Below, in pieces: positions 41,985 through 51,138 of a DNA stretch of 64,000 nucleotides. The stretch covers positions 6,415 through 70,414 of the forward strand of contig DAIMXP010000026.1 in assembly GCA_036734945.1 (NCBI GenBank). Direction: 5' to 3'. The position numbers were made by a program, and so were the translations under genes. Every line of letters begins with the position of its first letter. Position 1 is the stretch's first letter. Source of the DNA: UBA4733 sp036734945. GTDB lineage: Bacteria > Chloroflexota > UBA4733. The notes beneath the pieces were generated by a model, which was not told where the DNA came from, did no database searches, and saw only the letters and a list, made by a program, of their open reading frames with translations.

Positions 41985-42138
41985 AGTGATCCCCCTCTCA
42001 CGGTGATGATACGCTGCCAACCGTATTACCACGTCCCGGAGCGTGTGGCAAGGGCCGGCGTGGAACGGACGTGCCCTCCGCACGCTCTTGAAGGTTCGCC
42101 GACAGTCACAAAGTCGAGCGTCCCCATTATCCCCGGCG

Positions 42139-43179
42139 CTACCCCGGCAGACCGTAATCGAACGTCACCGCCTGCTCGCGTGTACCAGCGGCGTAGAGTT
42201 GGTCGATTAGCGCGTGGATGCGATAGGCGTCGATGACCGACGGCGTCGGCGGCTGTCCCCCCTCCACCGCCCGCACGAAGGCGGCGACTTCGGCGTCGAA
42301 CTGGCTGGCGGGGGTGGCGTGGAACTCGTGGGTTTGACCGTCGGCGTTGGAATGGAGGAGCAGGCGGGCGGCGCTCGTTTCCGTGCGGTTCCACCAGGGG
42401 TAGTGGATTTCCAGGCGGCCGCCTGCGCCGTTCAGTTCGATTATTTCTTCCCAACCGGTGTGATCGATGCCGACGTTGGTCAGCGGTAGCCAGCCGGCCT
42501 CAAAGCTGACGATGACGCCGTCCGGCTGGCGGAAGAGCGCGGCCGTGTAGCGGTCGATGCCGGTCAACGTGGGCTGCCAGTTCATCATCGGCATGGCCTG
42601 CAGCGGATAGCCGAGGAGCAGGCATTGCACCGCCAGAATGTGGCTACCGGAGAGCATCAGGGCGCCACCGCCCTGGCGGTCGCGCGTTAGTTGGAGGCGC
42701 TCCCAGCGTTCCAGCGGCACAGGGTAATAGGTGCGCACGCGAGCTGTTTGTAGGGGTTGTATCTGAGCGACGAGTTCGACCAGGCGCTGGGTGAGCGGGT
42801 GGTGCCACTTCATATAGCCGGCTTGAAAGGTCAGGCCCGTTGATGCCACCATGCGCACTAACGGCGCGCAGGCTGCCGGTCCTTGCGTGATCGGCTTTTC
42901 GCAGAGGATGTGCTTACCGGCGGCCAGGACAGCGAGCGCAATCTCCTGGTGCGTCCACGTCGGTGTGCAGACGGATACCACGTCGATGTCGCTGCGCTCC
43001 AGCAAGCGCCGGTAGTTGTCGGTCCAGTCGCAGCCGTAGGTCGCCGCCAGGGCGCGGGCCCGCTCGCCCCCCTGGCCGGCGCAACAGGCCACCGTGGCGC
43101 CGGCGTGTAGGTAGCCCTGGGCGTGCAGGCGCCCGGTGTTGCCTGACCCGATGATGCCTGCTCGGAGGGCGGTCCCCAT
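42139..43179 (-). CDS. Gfo/Idh/MocA family oxidoreductase
   Basis: A 346-residue enzyme with GIIGSGNTGRLHAQGYLHAG at the N-terminus, CTPTWTHQEIALAVL, the catalytic Lys in ILCEKPITQG, and a substrate domain with GGGALMLSGSHILAVQCLLL and GWEEIIELNGAGGRLEI. It lies 23 bases downstream of the rhamnulose-phosphate aldolase/dehydrogenase gene on the same strand and is probably in its operon, which points to a deoxysugar or a related acid. A fragment of its 3' end is present at 41158. Confidence 0.9.
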   Translation of the reverse strand: MGTALRAGIIGSGNTGRLHAQGYLHAGATVACCAGQGGERARALAATYGCDWTDNYRRLLERSDIDVVSVCTPTWTHQEIALAVLAAGKHILCEKPITQGPAACAPLVRMVASTGLTFQAGYMKWHHPLTQRLVELVAQIQPLQTARVRTYYPVPLERWERLQLTRDRQGGGALMLSGSHILAVQCLLLGYPLQAMPMMNWQPTLTGIDRYTAALFRQPDGVIVSFEAGWLPLTNVGIDHTGWEEIIELNGAGGRLEIHYPWWNRTETSAARLLLHSNADGQTHEFHATPASQFDAEVAAFVRAVEGGQPPTPSVIDAYRIHALIDQLYAAGTREQAVTFDYGLPG

Positions 43180-43202
43180 GTTCGTCTCCTGTCGTTCGCT
43201 TG

Positions 43203-45263
43203 CTAGCGCACGTATGCCGTCGGCACGCCGCCGTCCACCGTCAGCACGCCGCCGGTGGTCTTGCTGGCGCTGTCGGTGGCGAAGAAGCAGACCGCCTCGG
43301 CGATGTCCTCTGGGAAGACGTTGACACGCAGCGTGGTGCGAGCGCGGTAGTAGGCTTCCAGTTCTTCCGGGGCGATGCCGTAGGTGGCGGCACGTTCAGC
43401 CCGCCAGCGGCCATCCCAGATGCTCGACCCGGAAAGGACGGCATCCGGCAACACGGAGTTGACGCGGATGCCGGCAGAGCCGCCCTCTTCCGCCAGGCAG
43501 CGCGCTAGATGCAGTTCCGCTGCCTTGGCGGCGCTATAGGCCGAGGCGTTGCGGCCGGCGGCAATGGCGTTCTTGGAGGCGATGAAGATGATACTGCCGC
43601 CGATACCCTGCGCGCGGCAGAGGCGGAAAGCCTCGCGCGCCACCAGGAAGTAGCCGGTGGCGAGGACCGCCTGGTTCCGGTTCCACAGCGCCAACGTCGT
43701 CTCTTCGATCGGCGCGCTGGTGGCAATGCCGGCGTTGTTGACGACAATATCGACACCGCCGTGGGCCAGTACGGTTCGGCGGAAGGCGTCGGCGACGGCC
43801 TCTTCGGAGGTGACGTCGCAGGCGAGGGCGAGCCCCCTGCCCAGCCCGAAGCGCTGCAGCAGTTCGTCGGCCACGGCCTCTGCGCCGCTGAGGTTGAGGT
43901 CGGCGATCACCACGTGGGCGCCGTCGGCGGCCAGCCGACGGGCGATGGCGCGGCCGATGCCGGAGGCGGCGCCGGTGACGAGGGCGACCCGCCCGTGTAA
44001 CGCCCGCGGCGCGGGCTTGAGCGACAGCTTGTAGAGCTCCAGGGGCCAGTACTCGATGGCAAACGACTCGGCGGGCGACAGCGACGTAAAGCCGCCGAGG
44101 GCGCGCGCTCCCTGCATCACGGCGATAGCGCGATGGTAGAGCTGGCGCGTCACATCGGCCCCCTGCGCCTCGGGTCCGGTCGTCACCATGCCCAGGCTAG
44201 GAATGAGGATGACACGCGGCGCTACGGGGAAAGACCGGTCGGTCGGGCCACGATGGGCCGCGAAGTAGGCCTGGTAGGCCTCGGCGTAGGCGGCGATACC
44301 GCTGCGCGCCTGCTCCAGCAGGGCGTCCGCGCCGTCGCTCGGCTGCCAGTCCAGCCAAAGCGGCAGGCGCTTGGTATGGACGAGATGATCCGGGCAGGCG
44401 GCGCCGGCCTGCGACAGCGCCTTCCCTTCCGCGCTGCCGACGAACTCCAGCACGTCCGGCGCATCGTCGAAGCAGAGGATAGCGCGCCGTTCCGTACTGA
44501 CGGCGCCGCGGATCACGGGCAAGAGACGCGCGCAGAGCGCCGCCCGTTCCTCCGGCGCCAGGGGCGCGACGCGCTGCGCGCCAAAGGGATCTGCGCCGAC
44601 GCGGGCAGCGATGTAGGCCTCGGCTTCACCGATGATGCGCAGCGTATTTTCATAACATTGCTGCGATGTCGCGCCCCAGGTGACGAGGCCGTGCTTGCCC
44701 ATTACCACGCACTCCAGCGCCGGGTTATTGCGGACTGCGGCGCCGATCTGCAGCGCCAACGTGAAGCCGGGGCGGCTGTAAGGCACCCAGGCGGCACGCG
44801 GCCCATAGATGTCGCGCATGATGCGCTCACCGTCGGGCGCGCAGGCGAGGGCGATAATGGTGTCGGGGTGGGTGTGATCGACGTGCTGCGCCGGGACAAA
44901 GGCGTGCAGCAAGGTCTCGATCGACTGGCGGGGACGGCCAGGCTCGAAGCTGGTGCGATCCAGGTACGCCACCATCTCCTCGTCGCTCATTGCCTCCCGC
45001 TGGAAGAGGGGCAGCACTTCCTCCAGCTTGAGCCCGGCGAAGCCGGCGGCGGTGATCGTCGCCAGGTCGGAGCCGCTGCCCTTCACCCAGAGCACCTCGA
45101 CGCTGCGCCCCACGTGATCTTGCTCGGTCGCCTTCACCGACGTGTTGCCGCCGTAGATGTTGACCAGGGTGCGGTCCTGCCCCAGCAGGTTGGAGCGGTA
45201 GACCAGCGCCGGCAGGCCACGCAGGCCTGCGGCTTCAGCGTCGTTCCACAGGTTCGCAGCCAT
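43203..45263 (-). CDS. rhaEW: Bifunctional rhamnulose-1-phosphate aldolase/lactaldehyde dehydrogenase
   Basis: A 686-residue fusion. The N-terminal class II aldolase domain (to about 400) has LVNIYGGNTSVK, WVKGSGSDL, zinc-ligand histidines in HVDHTHPD and GKHGLVTWG. The C-terminal short-chain dehydrogenase (from about 424) has VTGAASGIGRAIA, NNAGIATSAP and YSAAK. It cleaves L-rhamnulose 1-phosphate to dihydroxyacetone phosphate and L-lactaldehyde and then oxidises the aldehyde. This fused type is known from Chloroflexus, Rhizobium and Bacillus. Rhamnulokinase at 32528 supplies its substrate. L-fuculose phosphate is a possible alternative. Confidence 0.92.
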   Translation of the reverse strand: MAANLWNDAEAAGLRGLPALVYRSNLLGQDRTLVNIYGGNTSVKATEQDHVGRSVEVLWVKGSGSDLATITAAGFAGLKLEEVLPLFQREAMSDEEMVAYLDRTSFEPGRPRQSIETLLHAFVPAQHVDHTHPDTIIALACAPDGERIMRDIYGPRAAWVPYSRPGFTLALQIGAAVRNNPALECVVMGKHGLVTWGATSQQCYENTLRIIGEAEAYIAARVGADPFGAQRVAPLAPEERAALCARLLPVIRGAVSTERRAILCFDDAPDVLEFVGSAEGKALSQAGAACPDHLVHTKRLPLWLDWQPSDGADALLEQARSGIAAYAEAYQAYFAAHRGPTDRSFPVAPRVILIPSLGMVTTGPEAQGADVTRQLYHRAIAVMQGARALGGFTSLSPAESFAIEYWPLELYKLSLKPAPRALHGRVALVTGAASGIGRAIARRLAADGAHVVIADLNLSGAEAVADELLQRFGLGRGLALACDVTSEEAVADAFRRTVLAHGGVDIVVNNAGIATSAPIEETTLALWNRNQAVLATGYFLVAREAFRLCRAQGIGGSIIFIASKNAIAAGRNASAYSAAKAAELHLARCLAEEGGSAGIRVNSVLPDAVLSGSSIWDGRWRAERAATYGIAPEELEAYYRARTTLRVNVFPEDIAEAVCFFATDSASKTTGGVLTVDGGVPTAYVR

Positions 45264-45467
45264 CGTTCTCCCTCACCGGCCGGTGCGCCTTCAGCAGCCC
45301 GTCGCTGGACCTCATAGCTTAACAGCGAATAGACTGGCGGGCGAACGGGGGGCATGCCAGCCAGCGCAGCGATGCCGCCGGGTTGCGCGAGGTGGATCAG
45401 CACGGCTTTTTCGCCAATGGCGCCGCGAACCCCGCAGCGGCCCTCGGTTTTTTTTCGCGCCACGACG

Positions 45468-45629
45468 ATGAGCTACCGCGCCGCGATCATCGAGACGGGG
45501 ACGGCGAAGGCGGCGGACGTCGACGCGCTTAACCAGGAACTTGACGAAGCGGAGAAGCAGCGGTACGACTTGCTCGTTACCGGGGGCGTCATGGAACTCG
45601 TCGCGCAGGTACCGGATGGGAGCGCCTAA
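45468..45629 (+). CDS. Short hypothetical protein
   Basis: A 53-residue frame (MSYRAAIIETGTAKAADVDA, then LNQELDEAEKQRYDLLVTGG). It looks protein-like in composition, with an amphipathic helix, but lacks a ribosome-binding site and any recognised relative. It may be a fragment. Confidence 0.3.
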   Translation: MSYRAAIIETGTAKAADVDALNQELDEAEKQRYDLLVTGGVMELVAQVPDGSA

Positions 45630-45765
45630 GGCGAAGGTGAAGCGGGCCGCATGGGCAGTTCATGCGCAGGCGACCGTAGCGACAGGCAGTCCGGCAGTCC
45701 GTGTGCCTCCCGATAACCGAGTGAGTGCGGCTATACTGTGGTGACGTTCGAGGGAGGCGAGCCGG

Positions 45766-46059
45766 ATGGCGAGAGCAGCGAAACCCGTCGACATCGGCGA
45801 CAGCCCCGACCTGCTTCGCCTCGTCGAGGAAATGCGGGCCGACAATGCGCCGTGCGTGCTGCGGCGCGACCACGAGGACGTGGCAATTGTCCGTCCGGTC
45901 AAGCGCTCGGCAAGGTCGCGCGGCCCCAGAGGGCGGCCGACGGGCGCTGATGATCCGCTCTGGCGGCTCGTGGGCGTCGGCGCGTCGGCGGGTCCGGGCG
46001 ATGTCTCAGCCAATAAGCACGCCTGTCTCGCGGCAGCGTACGCCGATCGCCACGAATGA
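45766..46059 (+). CDS. VapB-type antitoxin, first module
   Basis: A 97-residue antitoxin. Its N-half has PDLLRLVEEMRADNAPCVLR and EDVAIVRPVKRSA, an AbrB/Phd-like DNA-binding layout. Its C-half has DPLWRLVGVG then PGDVSANKHACLAAAY, which should wrap the PIN toxin. The same C-half pattern occurs in the antitoxin at 62242, so the modules are paralogous. GGGAGG lies upstream of ATG 45766, and TATACT at 45732 may be its -10. It overlaps the toxin gene by four bases (ATGA). Confidence 0.8.
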   Translation: MARAAKPVDIGDSPDLLRLVEEMRADNAPCVLRRDHEDVAIVRPVKRSARSRGPRGRPTGADDPLWRLVGVGASAGPGDVSANKHACLAAAYADRHE

Positions 46060-46490
46060 GTCGGCGGGAGGCGATCCGGCGGGTCTTCACGGATAGCTCA
46101 GCGTACTTCGCGTTGCTCGACCGGCGCGACCAGCGGCATGCCGAGGCTCGGGCAATCCAGGAACGGCTGATTCGCCAGCGGGCGCGGCTGTTTACGACCG
46201 ATCTGGTCCTCGCGGAAACCCACGCCTTGCTCCTCACCCGGCTGTCTCATGCGATGGCGACTGCCTTCTTGCGCGACATGGCGCAGAGTTTCACCACGGT
46301 GCTCTGGGTGACGCCCGGCGACGTTGAGCGAGCGCGCGAGCTCATCTACCGCTACGACGACAAAGACTTCTCGCTGACCGATGCCGCGAGCTTTGTCGTG
46401 ATGGAACGCGCGGCGATCGGCGCCGCTTTCACGTTCGACCACCATTTCTCCCAGTACGGCCTGACGGTCCTCGGCCCAGATCAACCCTGA
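46056..46490 (+). CDS. vapC: VapC-type PIN-domain toxin, first module
   Basis: A 144-residue PIN RNase. The acidic residues are Asp in VFTDSSAYFALLD, Glu in VLAETHALLL, Asp in SLTDAASFVVME and Asp in FTFDHHFSQYG, so the active site is complete. It is likely a site-specific RNase blocked by the upstream antitoxin. Start ATG 46056 overlaps the antitoxin stop codon. It is related to the toxin at 61792. Confidence 0.88.
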   Translation: MSRREAIRRVFTDSSAYFALLDRRDQRHAEARAIQERLIRQRARLFTTDLVLAETHALLLTRLSHAMATAFLRDMAQSFTTVLWVTPGDVERARELIYRYDDKDFSLTDAASFVVMERAAIGAAFTFDHHFSQYGLTVLGPDQP

Positions 46491-46568
46491 TTCGCCACTC
46501 CAGGGCGGCATTGGCCCGACCGGCACACTTCAGCTCGGCCGCCACGGCGCTCGGAACGGACAGCACGC

Positions 46569-46642
46569 CATGCACGGATTTCGAAAACCGTGCATGACAC
46601 CGTGCAAACCGTGTGTTCAGGCGGGACGTGGCGGCCTACAAT
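46569..46642 (+). promoter_or_regulatory. Triple CCGTG operator and promoter of the methyltransferase gene
   Basis: Two ACCGTGCA boxes (46587-46594 and 46599-46606) and a third CCGTG (46609-46613) are followed after 23 bases by TACAAT (46637-46642). A weak -35, TGTTCA, lies at 46614-46619 with a 17-base spacer. CATGCACGG at 46569-46577 makes a 9-bp inverted repeat with CCGTGCATG. The same three boxes with identical spacing precede the broken hydrolase gene at 51704. A shared activator or repressor is inferred. Confidence 0.65.
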
Positions 46643-46712
46643 AGGCAGCAAGCGGCGCGTACATGCAGGCGCTGCGAGGGACCGGGTGGCGATGGAGAAA
46701 GGAGCAGACCCG

Positions 46713-47549
46713 ATGGTAACCCAGCAGCGTCGGGACGACACGGTCTATGTGATGGGGCGCAGCGACCACGAGTCGCGCCGCCTGGAGTTGCAGGACGGCC
46801 TGTGCAACGGCTGGACCCGCCAGTTGTTCGCGCGGGCGGGCATCGGGCCGGGGATGAAGGTGCTCGACGTGGGGTCGGGCACGGGCGCGGTGGCGCGCCT
46901 GGCGGCGGAGGTGGTCGGCGAGCGGGGCAGCGTGACCAGCGTGGACGTCAACCCGGCGATTCTGGAGACGGCGCGGGCGAAGGCGGCGGCCGCCGGCTTG
47001 GACAACGTCTCGTTCCTGGCCGGGGACATCCGCGAGATGGCGCTCCCGAACGACTTCGACGCGGTGGTGGGCCGCTACATCCTGATGTACTTGGGCAACC
47101 CGGCGGAGACGCTGCGCGTCGCGGCAAGCCACGTGCGCCCGGGTGGGATCGTCGCCTTCGAGGAGCGCGACTGGACGCTGCGGCAACAGGCCGTGCCGCC
47201 CTCGCAGCACGTGGATCGCGCTCGCCGCGCCGGGATGGAGCTTGCTCGCCGCGCCGGGATGGAGCTGGCGATGGGGTTCAAGCTGCGCGGCGCCTTCCTC
47301 GCGGCCGGGCTGCCCGAGCCCCGGCTGCACCTGGATGGCCTGATCGGCGGCGGGCCGGACTGGGAAGGCTACGGCTATGTCGCCGAGAACATGCGTAGCC
47401 TCCTGCCGATGTTCGTGCGGTTCGGCGTCGCCACCGAGGAGGAGGTCGGCATTGACACCTTTGAACAGCGCTTCCGCGACGAGGTGACGGCCCAGGACGG
47501 CGTCGTGATGTTCTCCACGGACATCAGCGCCTGGACGCGCACGGCATGA
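46713..47549 (+). CDS. Class I SAM-dependent methyltransferase
   Basis: A 278-residue methyltransferase with the AdoMet motif VLDVGSGTG at 50-58, SVDVNPAILETA (motif II), LAGDIREMALPNDFDAVVGRY-like motifs III-IV, and HVRPGGIVAFEE. Substrate unknown; the sequence type is close to small-molecule or UbiE-like methyltransferases. ATG 46713 has AAAGGAG eight bases upstream. A 24-bp in-frame tandem duplication (47220-47266) encodes ARRAGMEL twice in the lid region, which may affect activity. It is preceded by the triple CCGTG operator. Confidence 0.88.
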   Translation: MVTQQRRDDTVYVMGRSDHESRRLELQDGLCNGWTRQLFARAGIGPGMKVLDVGSGTGAVARLAAEVVGERGSVTSVDVNPAILETARAKAAAAGLDNVSFLAGDIREMALPNDFDAVVGRYILMYLGNPAETLRVAASHVRPGGIVAFEERDWTLRQQAVPPSQHVDRARRAGMELARRAGMELAMGFKLRGAFLAAGLPEPRLHLDGLIGGGPDWEGYGYVAENMRSLLPMFVRFGVATEEEVGIDTFEQRFRDEVTAQDGVVMFSTDISAWTRTA

Positions 47550-47687
47550 CGGTGGCAAGAGGATGAGGGTCTTGGCGAAGACGGTGCGTCCAAGACGTGC
47601 GCCGCTCGATCGCGTAGGCGCCCGCCGGTTCAGCGGCGGGCGCTCCGCCAGTAAGAGCCTATCAGCCTGAGGCAAGATGACCAAACC

Positions 47688-48407
47688 GTGTACGGCCGAT
47701 TCTTCGGCCAGTCCTCCTTCGCCACGTCTGCCCTGGCTGCGGAACGCAATACGGTGAAGGTCCGTCGGGACGTTCCGCTCGAACTGCTGGGATCGCTCGG
47801 CTGCGGGATCCAAACCGGCGCGGGCGCGGTGCTCAACGCCCTGCGCCCGCGTGCGGGAAGTTCCCTTGTCGTTTTTGGGACGGGATCAGTGGGGCTGAGC
47901 GCCATCATAGCGGCCGTCGTGGCTGGCTGTACGACGATCATCGCGGTCGACCTGCGCCCGGGCCGCCTGGCGCTGGCGCGCGAGTTCGGTGCGACCCACC
48001 AGATCGCCGCGAGCGACGGCGACGTCGGCGACGCTATCCGCTCGCTAACCGCCGGCGGCGCCGACTTTGCCCTGGACACCACCAGCCGCCCCGAGGTCAT
48101 TCGCCTGGCCGTCGACGCGCTCCAGATGACGGGCACGTGCGGAGTGATCGGCGCTGACCCACCCGGGCCCGAGTTGACCCTGTCGTACCGTTCCGTCCTC
48201 GTGGGGCGGACGATTCGAGGCATTCTCGAAGGGGATAGCATCCCGGAGCTCTTTATCCCGACCTTGATCGACCTCTACCTCCAGGGACGTTTCCCGTTCG
48301 ACCGACTCATCGCCTTCTACCCGTTCATCCGGATCAACGAGGCGGCCGCGGCCTCCGAACGCGGGGACGTGGTGAAACCCGTCCTCCGTATGGATGCAGC
48401 GGTCTGA
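47688..48407 (+). pseudogene. Alcohol dehydrogenase (zinc type), N-terminal domain missing
   Basis: The 239-residue frame covers only the C-terminal half of an aryl/benzyl-alcohol-dehydrogenase-like enzyme: GRFFGQSSFATSALAAERNT, then LLGSLGCGIQTGAGAVLNAL, the Rossmann VVFGTGSVGLSAIIAAV and DLRPGRLALAREFGA. The GroES-like domain (about 120 residues, with the catalytic zinc ligands) is absent. GTG 47688 has no clear ribosome-binding site. It is therefore a truncated remnant, probably inactive, although the Rossmann part is well preserved. Confidence 0.8.
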
Positions 48408-48486
48408 TGTTGAGTCCGCAGAAGATCAAGTGCATGTGCGGGAGAGCCGATGCGGCGGGCGAGCTCGTTGTCGGAGACTGCCTACC

Positions 48487-48516
48487 TTGTGGCGGCAGCG
48501 GTACGCTCCCTATACT
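48487..48516 (+). promoter_or_regulatory. Candidate promoter of the 48585 gene
   Basis: TTGTGG at 48487-48492, an 18-base spacer and TATACT at 48511-48516 lie about 70 bases upstream of the start codon. Confidence 0.45.
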
Positions 48517-48584
48517 GCTCGTGACGCCGCACGAGCGCGACCGAGCGAGCGTATCCTCGGGCGGTAGAGGAGAGGCAGGGTCTC

Positions 48585-48965
48585 ATGGCCGGACAGGCGA
48601 TAACGCTCCACGTTCCTGATGATCTCTACCAGCGTGTCAAACAGGAGGCGGACCGGACCCATCGCTCGGTCGAGGAGGAACTGCTCGAGGTCGTCGCCAG
48701 TGCGGTACCTGATCCATCCGCACTGCCGGACGATCTTGCTGCGGCAGTGGACCAGCTCACCTTCCTCAATGACGCAGCACTCGTCCGTGCTGCGCAGAGT
48801 CGTCTCAGTCGCAGGGCTGCCCGACGACTGGAGTCCCTCCACTTCAAGCGACAGCGGGACGGCCTGGACGCTGGCGAACCGCAAGAGTTGGAGGGCCTGG
48901 TTCGGCAGTACGAGCGAACAATGCTGATTCGGGCGCATGCGGCGCTACTGCTGAAGCAGCACTGA
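48585..48965 (+). CDS. Ribbon-helix-helix type protein, antitoxin-like
   Basis: A 126-residue protein. Residues 5-35 (ITLHVPDDLYQRVKQEADRT, then HRSVEEELLEVVA) form a CopG/Arc-like ribbon-helix-helix. The long helical C-terminus has RRAARRLESLHFKRQRDGLD and ends RAHAALLLKQH. In related genomes such proteins precede an HNH nuclease gene; none follows here. GGCAGGGTC lies upstream of ATG 48585. It is probably an orphan antitoxin or regulator. Confidence 0.65.
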   Translation: MAGQAITLHVPDDLYQRVKQEADRTHRSVEEELLEVVASAVPDPSALPDDLAAAVDQLTFLNDAALVRAAQSRLSRRAARRLESLHFKRQRDGLDAGEPQELEGLVRQYERTMLIRAHAALLLKQH

Positions 48966-49215
48966 ACAGGACAGCATCGTCGCTCGCACGTCCATCGGAC
49001 GGGCAACGCTGGTCGCGCTCGACCTCAATCGCGCCTCTTTGGTCAGTGCGCGCAAAGCCTGGACGGCTGTCGGCTGGCATCCGCCCGCAGACAGGCCACA
49101 GTCGGGACAGCCATGACCAACGCCTACACTGAAGGCGCGATGGGATCTACATGCCTGGCCGCGTGCGGGCTGCGGGTTTCATCGTGGCTTCCGTTTAGGC
49201 GTTGCGGCGCGACGG

Positions 49216-50634
49216 CTAGAGCGACTTTGCCAGAGCATGGGACCCGGCCCGGGTGCATCGCCGCAGCGCCTGGCTTTCGAGGATCAACGATTCCAGGGAG
49301 GTGGCGTTCCACCAGGGAGGGATGGCTGCGGTCAGGTCGGCCACCACGGGCCGGTACTCCGAAACGAGAGCGAGGTCGTGCAACTCGTCAGGATCGTCGT
49401 GGAGGTCGTACAACTCGCACCCTTCTCCTGCGAAGAGGTTGAGCTTGTATCGACCGCGGCGGAGCGAGCACTGGGGATGAATGACGCCGTGGGCGAGGTA
49501 CTCGCTGAAGGCTTGACCCTTCCACGGCACGTCGTCGCCGCAGAGGAGTGGGAGGATGCTCGCACCCTCCACCCACGGCGGGGGCTCGGTTCCAGAAAGA
49601 TCGAGGAGCGTGGCCGTGAGGTCGACGAGGGAGGCGACAGCGGAAACCCGCCGGGCGCTCGGGAAGTGACCAGGCCAGCGGGCGATGAATGGCACGCGAT
49701 TGGCGCCCTCCAGCAAGACCTCCTTGCCCCACAGGCCGCGTTCGCCGAGCATCTCACCGTGGTCGGACGTATAGATCACCACGGTGTCCTCCGCGAGTCC
49801 GAGGCGGTCCATGGTGTCCAGCAGACCCCCGATATGGTCGTCGAGAGAGGTGACCAGCCCGTAGTAGGCCGCGCGGCAGCGGCGGATCTGCATGTCGTCG
49901 ATCGTTTCGTCTAAGCCGGCCATCTCCTGGAGACGGCGGTAGACGGGGTGCTCTGGCGGCATGGGGTGCCGAGGCAGATCGGCATAGTCGGGCCAGTACA
50001 GATTCCAGTAGCGCTGTTCGCAGGCGTAAGGCCAGTGCGGGGCGTAGTAGCCGGCAACGAGGCAAAAGGGATGCTCACGCGAGGAGACTGCGTACTGCTC
50101 GAGGTACTGGACGGCGTGTTCGTGGACACGCCGATCGTAGGCGACACTGCCCTTCTTATACGCGGTGCCGTCGTCTACGTGTCCCCCCTGCAGGATGAGC
50201 TCGCGGAATGGCCACACGCCCTTGGCGTCCGACCAGTTGGGGAAGACGTCCGGGGTGCCGGCGCCGGTCACATCCTCGATGGGACGTCGCCGGAAGCTGT
50301 GCAGTTGATCCGTTCCATTGAAGTGCATCTTGCCGCAGAGCGCCGTGTCGTACCCGGCGCTCGCGAGGAGGTGTGCCCAGGTGGGGTGATCACTGGAGAG
50401 GGTGCAGCCCAGGTCGAAGGAGCCGACCTGGCTCGCGTAGCGACCGGTCATGAAGGACATCCGCGAGGGCACGCAGAGGGGTGAGTTGCAGGAGAAGCTA
50501 TCGAAAACGACGCCCTCACGGGCGAGCCGCTGGAGATTGGGGGTGCGAACGAACGGGTGGCCGTACGGCTCGGCGTAGGCCGGATTGTGCTCATCGGACA
50601 TGATGAGGAGAATGTTGGGCCTCTCGTTGGGCAA
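49216..50634 (-). CDS. Sulfatase, choline-sulfatase/arylsulfatase-like
   Basis: A 472-residue sulfatase with signature C54-V-P-S-R58 in SPLCVPSRMSFMTG, metal-site IMSDEH (11-16), GYYAPHWPY, and TSDHGEMLGERGLWGKEVL. The C-terminal YDLHDDPDELHDL block is typical. No signal peptide. The start is TTG 50634, after the purine-rich AAGGAGCAGGAGCG. It stands alone on the minus strand within decayed sequence, away from the sulfatase block at 5-11 kb, and it is not a close copy of those enzymes. Confidence 0.92.
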   Translation of the reverse strand: MPNERPNILLIMSDEHNPAYAEPYGHPFVRTPNLQRLAREGVVFDSFSCNSPLCVPSRMSFMTGRYASQVGSFDLGCTLSSDHPTWAHLLASAGYDTALCGKMHFNGTDQLHSFRRRPIEDVTGAGTPDVFPNWSDAKGVWPFRELILQGGHVDDGTAYKKGSVAYDRRVHEHAVQYLEQYAVSSREHPFCLVAGYYAPHWPYACEQRYWNLYWPDYADLPRHPMPPEHPVYRRLQEMAGLDETIDDMQIRRCRAAYYGLVTSLDDHIGGLLDTMDRLGLAEDTVVIYTSDHGEMLGERGLWGKEVLLEGANRVPFIARWPGHFPSARRVSAVASLVDLTATLLDLSGTEPPPWVEGASILPLLCGDDVPWKGQAFSEYLAHGVIHPQCSLRRGRYKLNLFAGEGCELYDLHDDPDELHDLALVSEYRPVVADLTAAIPPWWNATSLESLILESQALRRCTRAGSHALAKSL

Positions 50635-50880
50635 CGCTCCTGCTCCTTCCCCGACACCATGTTTCGAGTGCGGCGGCTGATGCGGCGGCGCGACCGCCCC
50701 TCGCCGTGGAGTATGCGGGGCCTGGTTGGTACTGTCAAGGAAGGCTGCTGCGGATCGGCCTGCGCTCCTGCCCCTGGCGGTGCCGCCAATGCGCCTGGCG
50801 GCGCGGGCGGTGCGTCCTTATAGTGTTTGCATTGTATTACGTTCTATGCTAACCTGACTGCTGTTGAGGAGGTTGCCCTG

Positions 50881-51138
50881 GTGAAAGAAGTCACCATTTC
50901 GGCCCGTGTTTCCGAAGAACTGAGCCAGCAGATCACGACGCTCGCCCAGGCGCTCCGACGGAACCGTTCGTGGGTCATTGAGGAGGCTGTCCGCGGCTAT
51001 ATCCAATCGGAGCAGCAGTTCATCGAGGCGGTGCAAGAAGGCATCCGCGCTGACGATGCTGGCGATGTCGTTGCGCATGATGTGGTGATGGCGGAGGCCG
51101 AGTCGCTGCTGGGCGACCACCGGACCAGCGAGCGGTAG
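50881..51138 (+). CDS. ParD/CopG-type antitoxin
   Basis: An 85-residue ribbon-helix-helix protein: KEVTISARVSEELSQQITTL then RRNRSWVIEEAVRGYI, with an acidic toxin-binding tail (GIRADDAGDVVAHDVV). GTG 50881 has GAGGAGG eight bases upstream. It shares one base with the toxin gene start (51138). It forms a complete ParDE/RelBE-like module with the next gene. Confidence 0.82.
   Translation: MKEVTISARVSEELSQQITTLAQALRRNRSWVIEEAVRGYIQSEQQFIEAVQEGIRADDAGDVVAHDVVMAEAESLLGDHRTSER

Noticed and set aside
43509..45317. Plus-strand frames opposite the rhamnulose-phosphate aldolase/dehydrogenase gene
   Set aside because: Antisense shadows. The minus strand carries complete aldolase and dehydrogenase motifs.
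45448..45455. Run of eight T residues as a terminator
   Set aside because: No stable GC-rich stem directly precedes the run on the plus strand, and there is no gene end just upstream on that strand.
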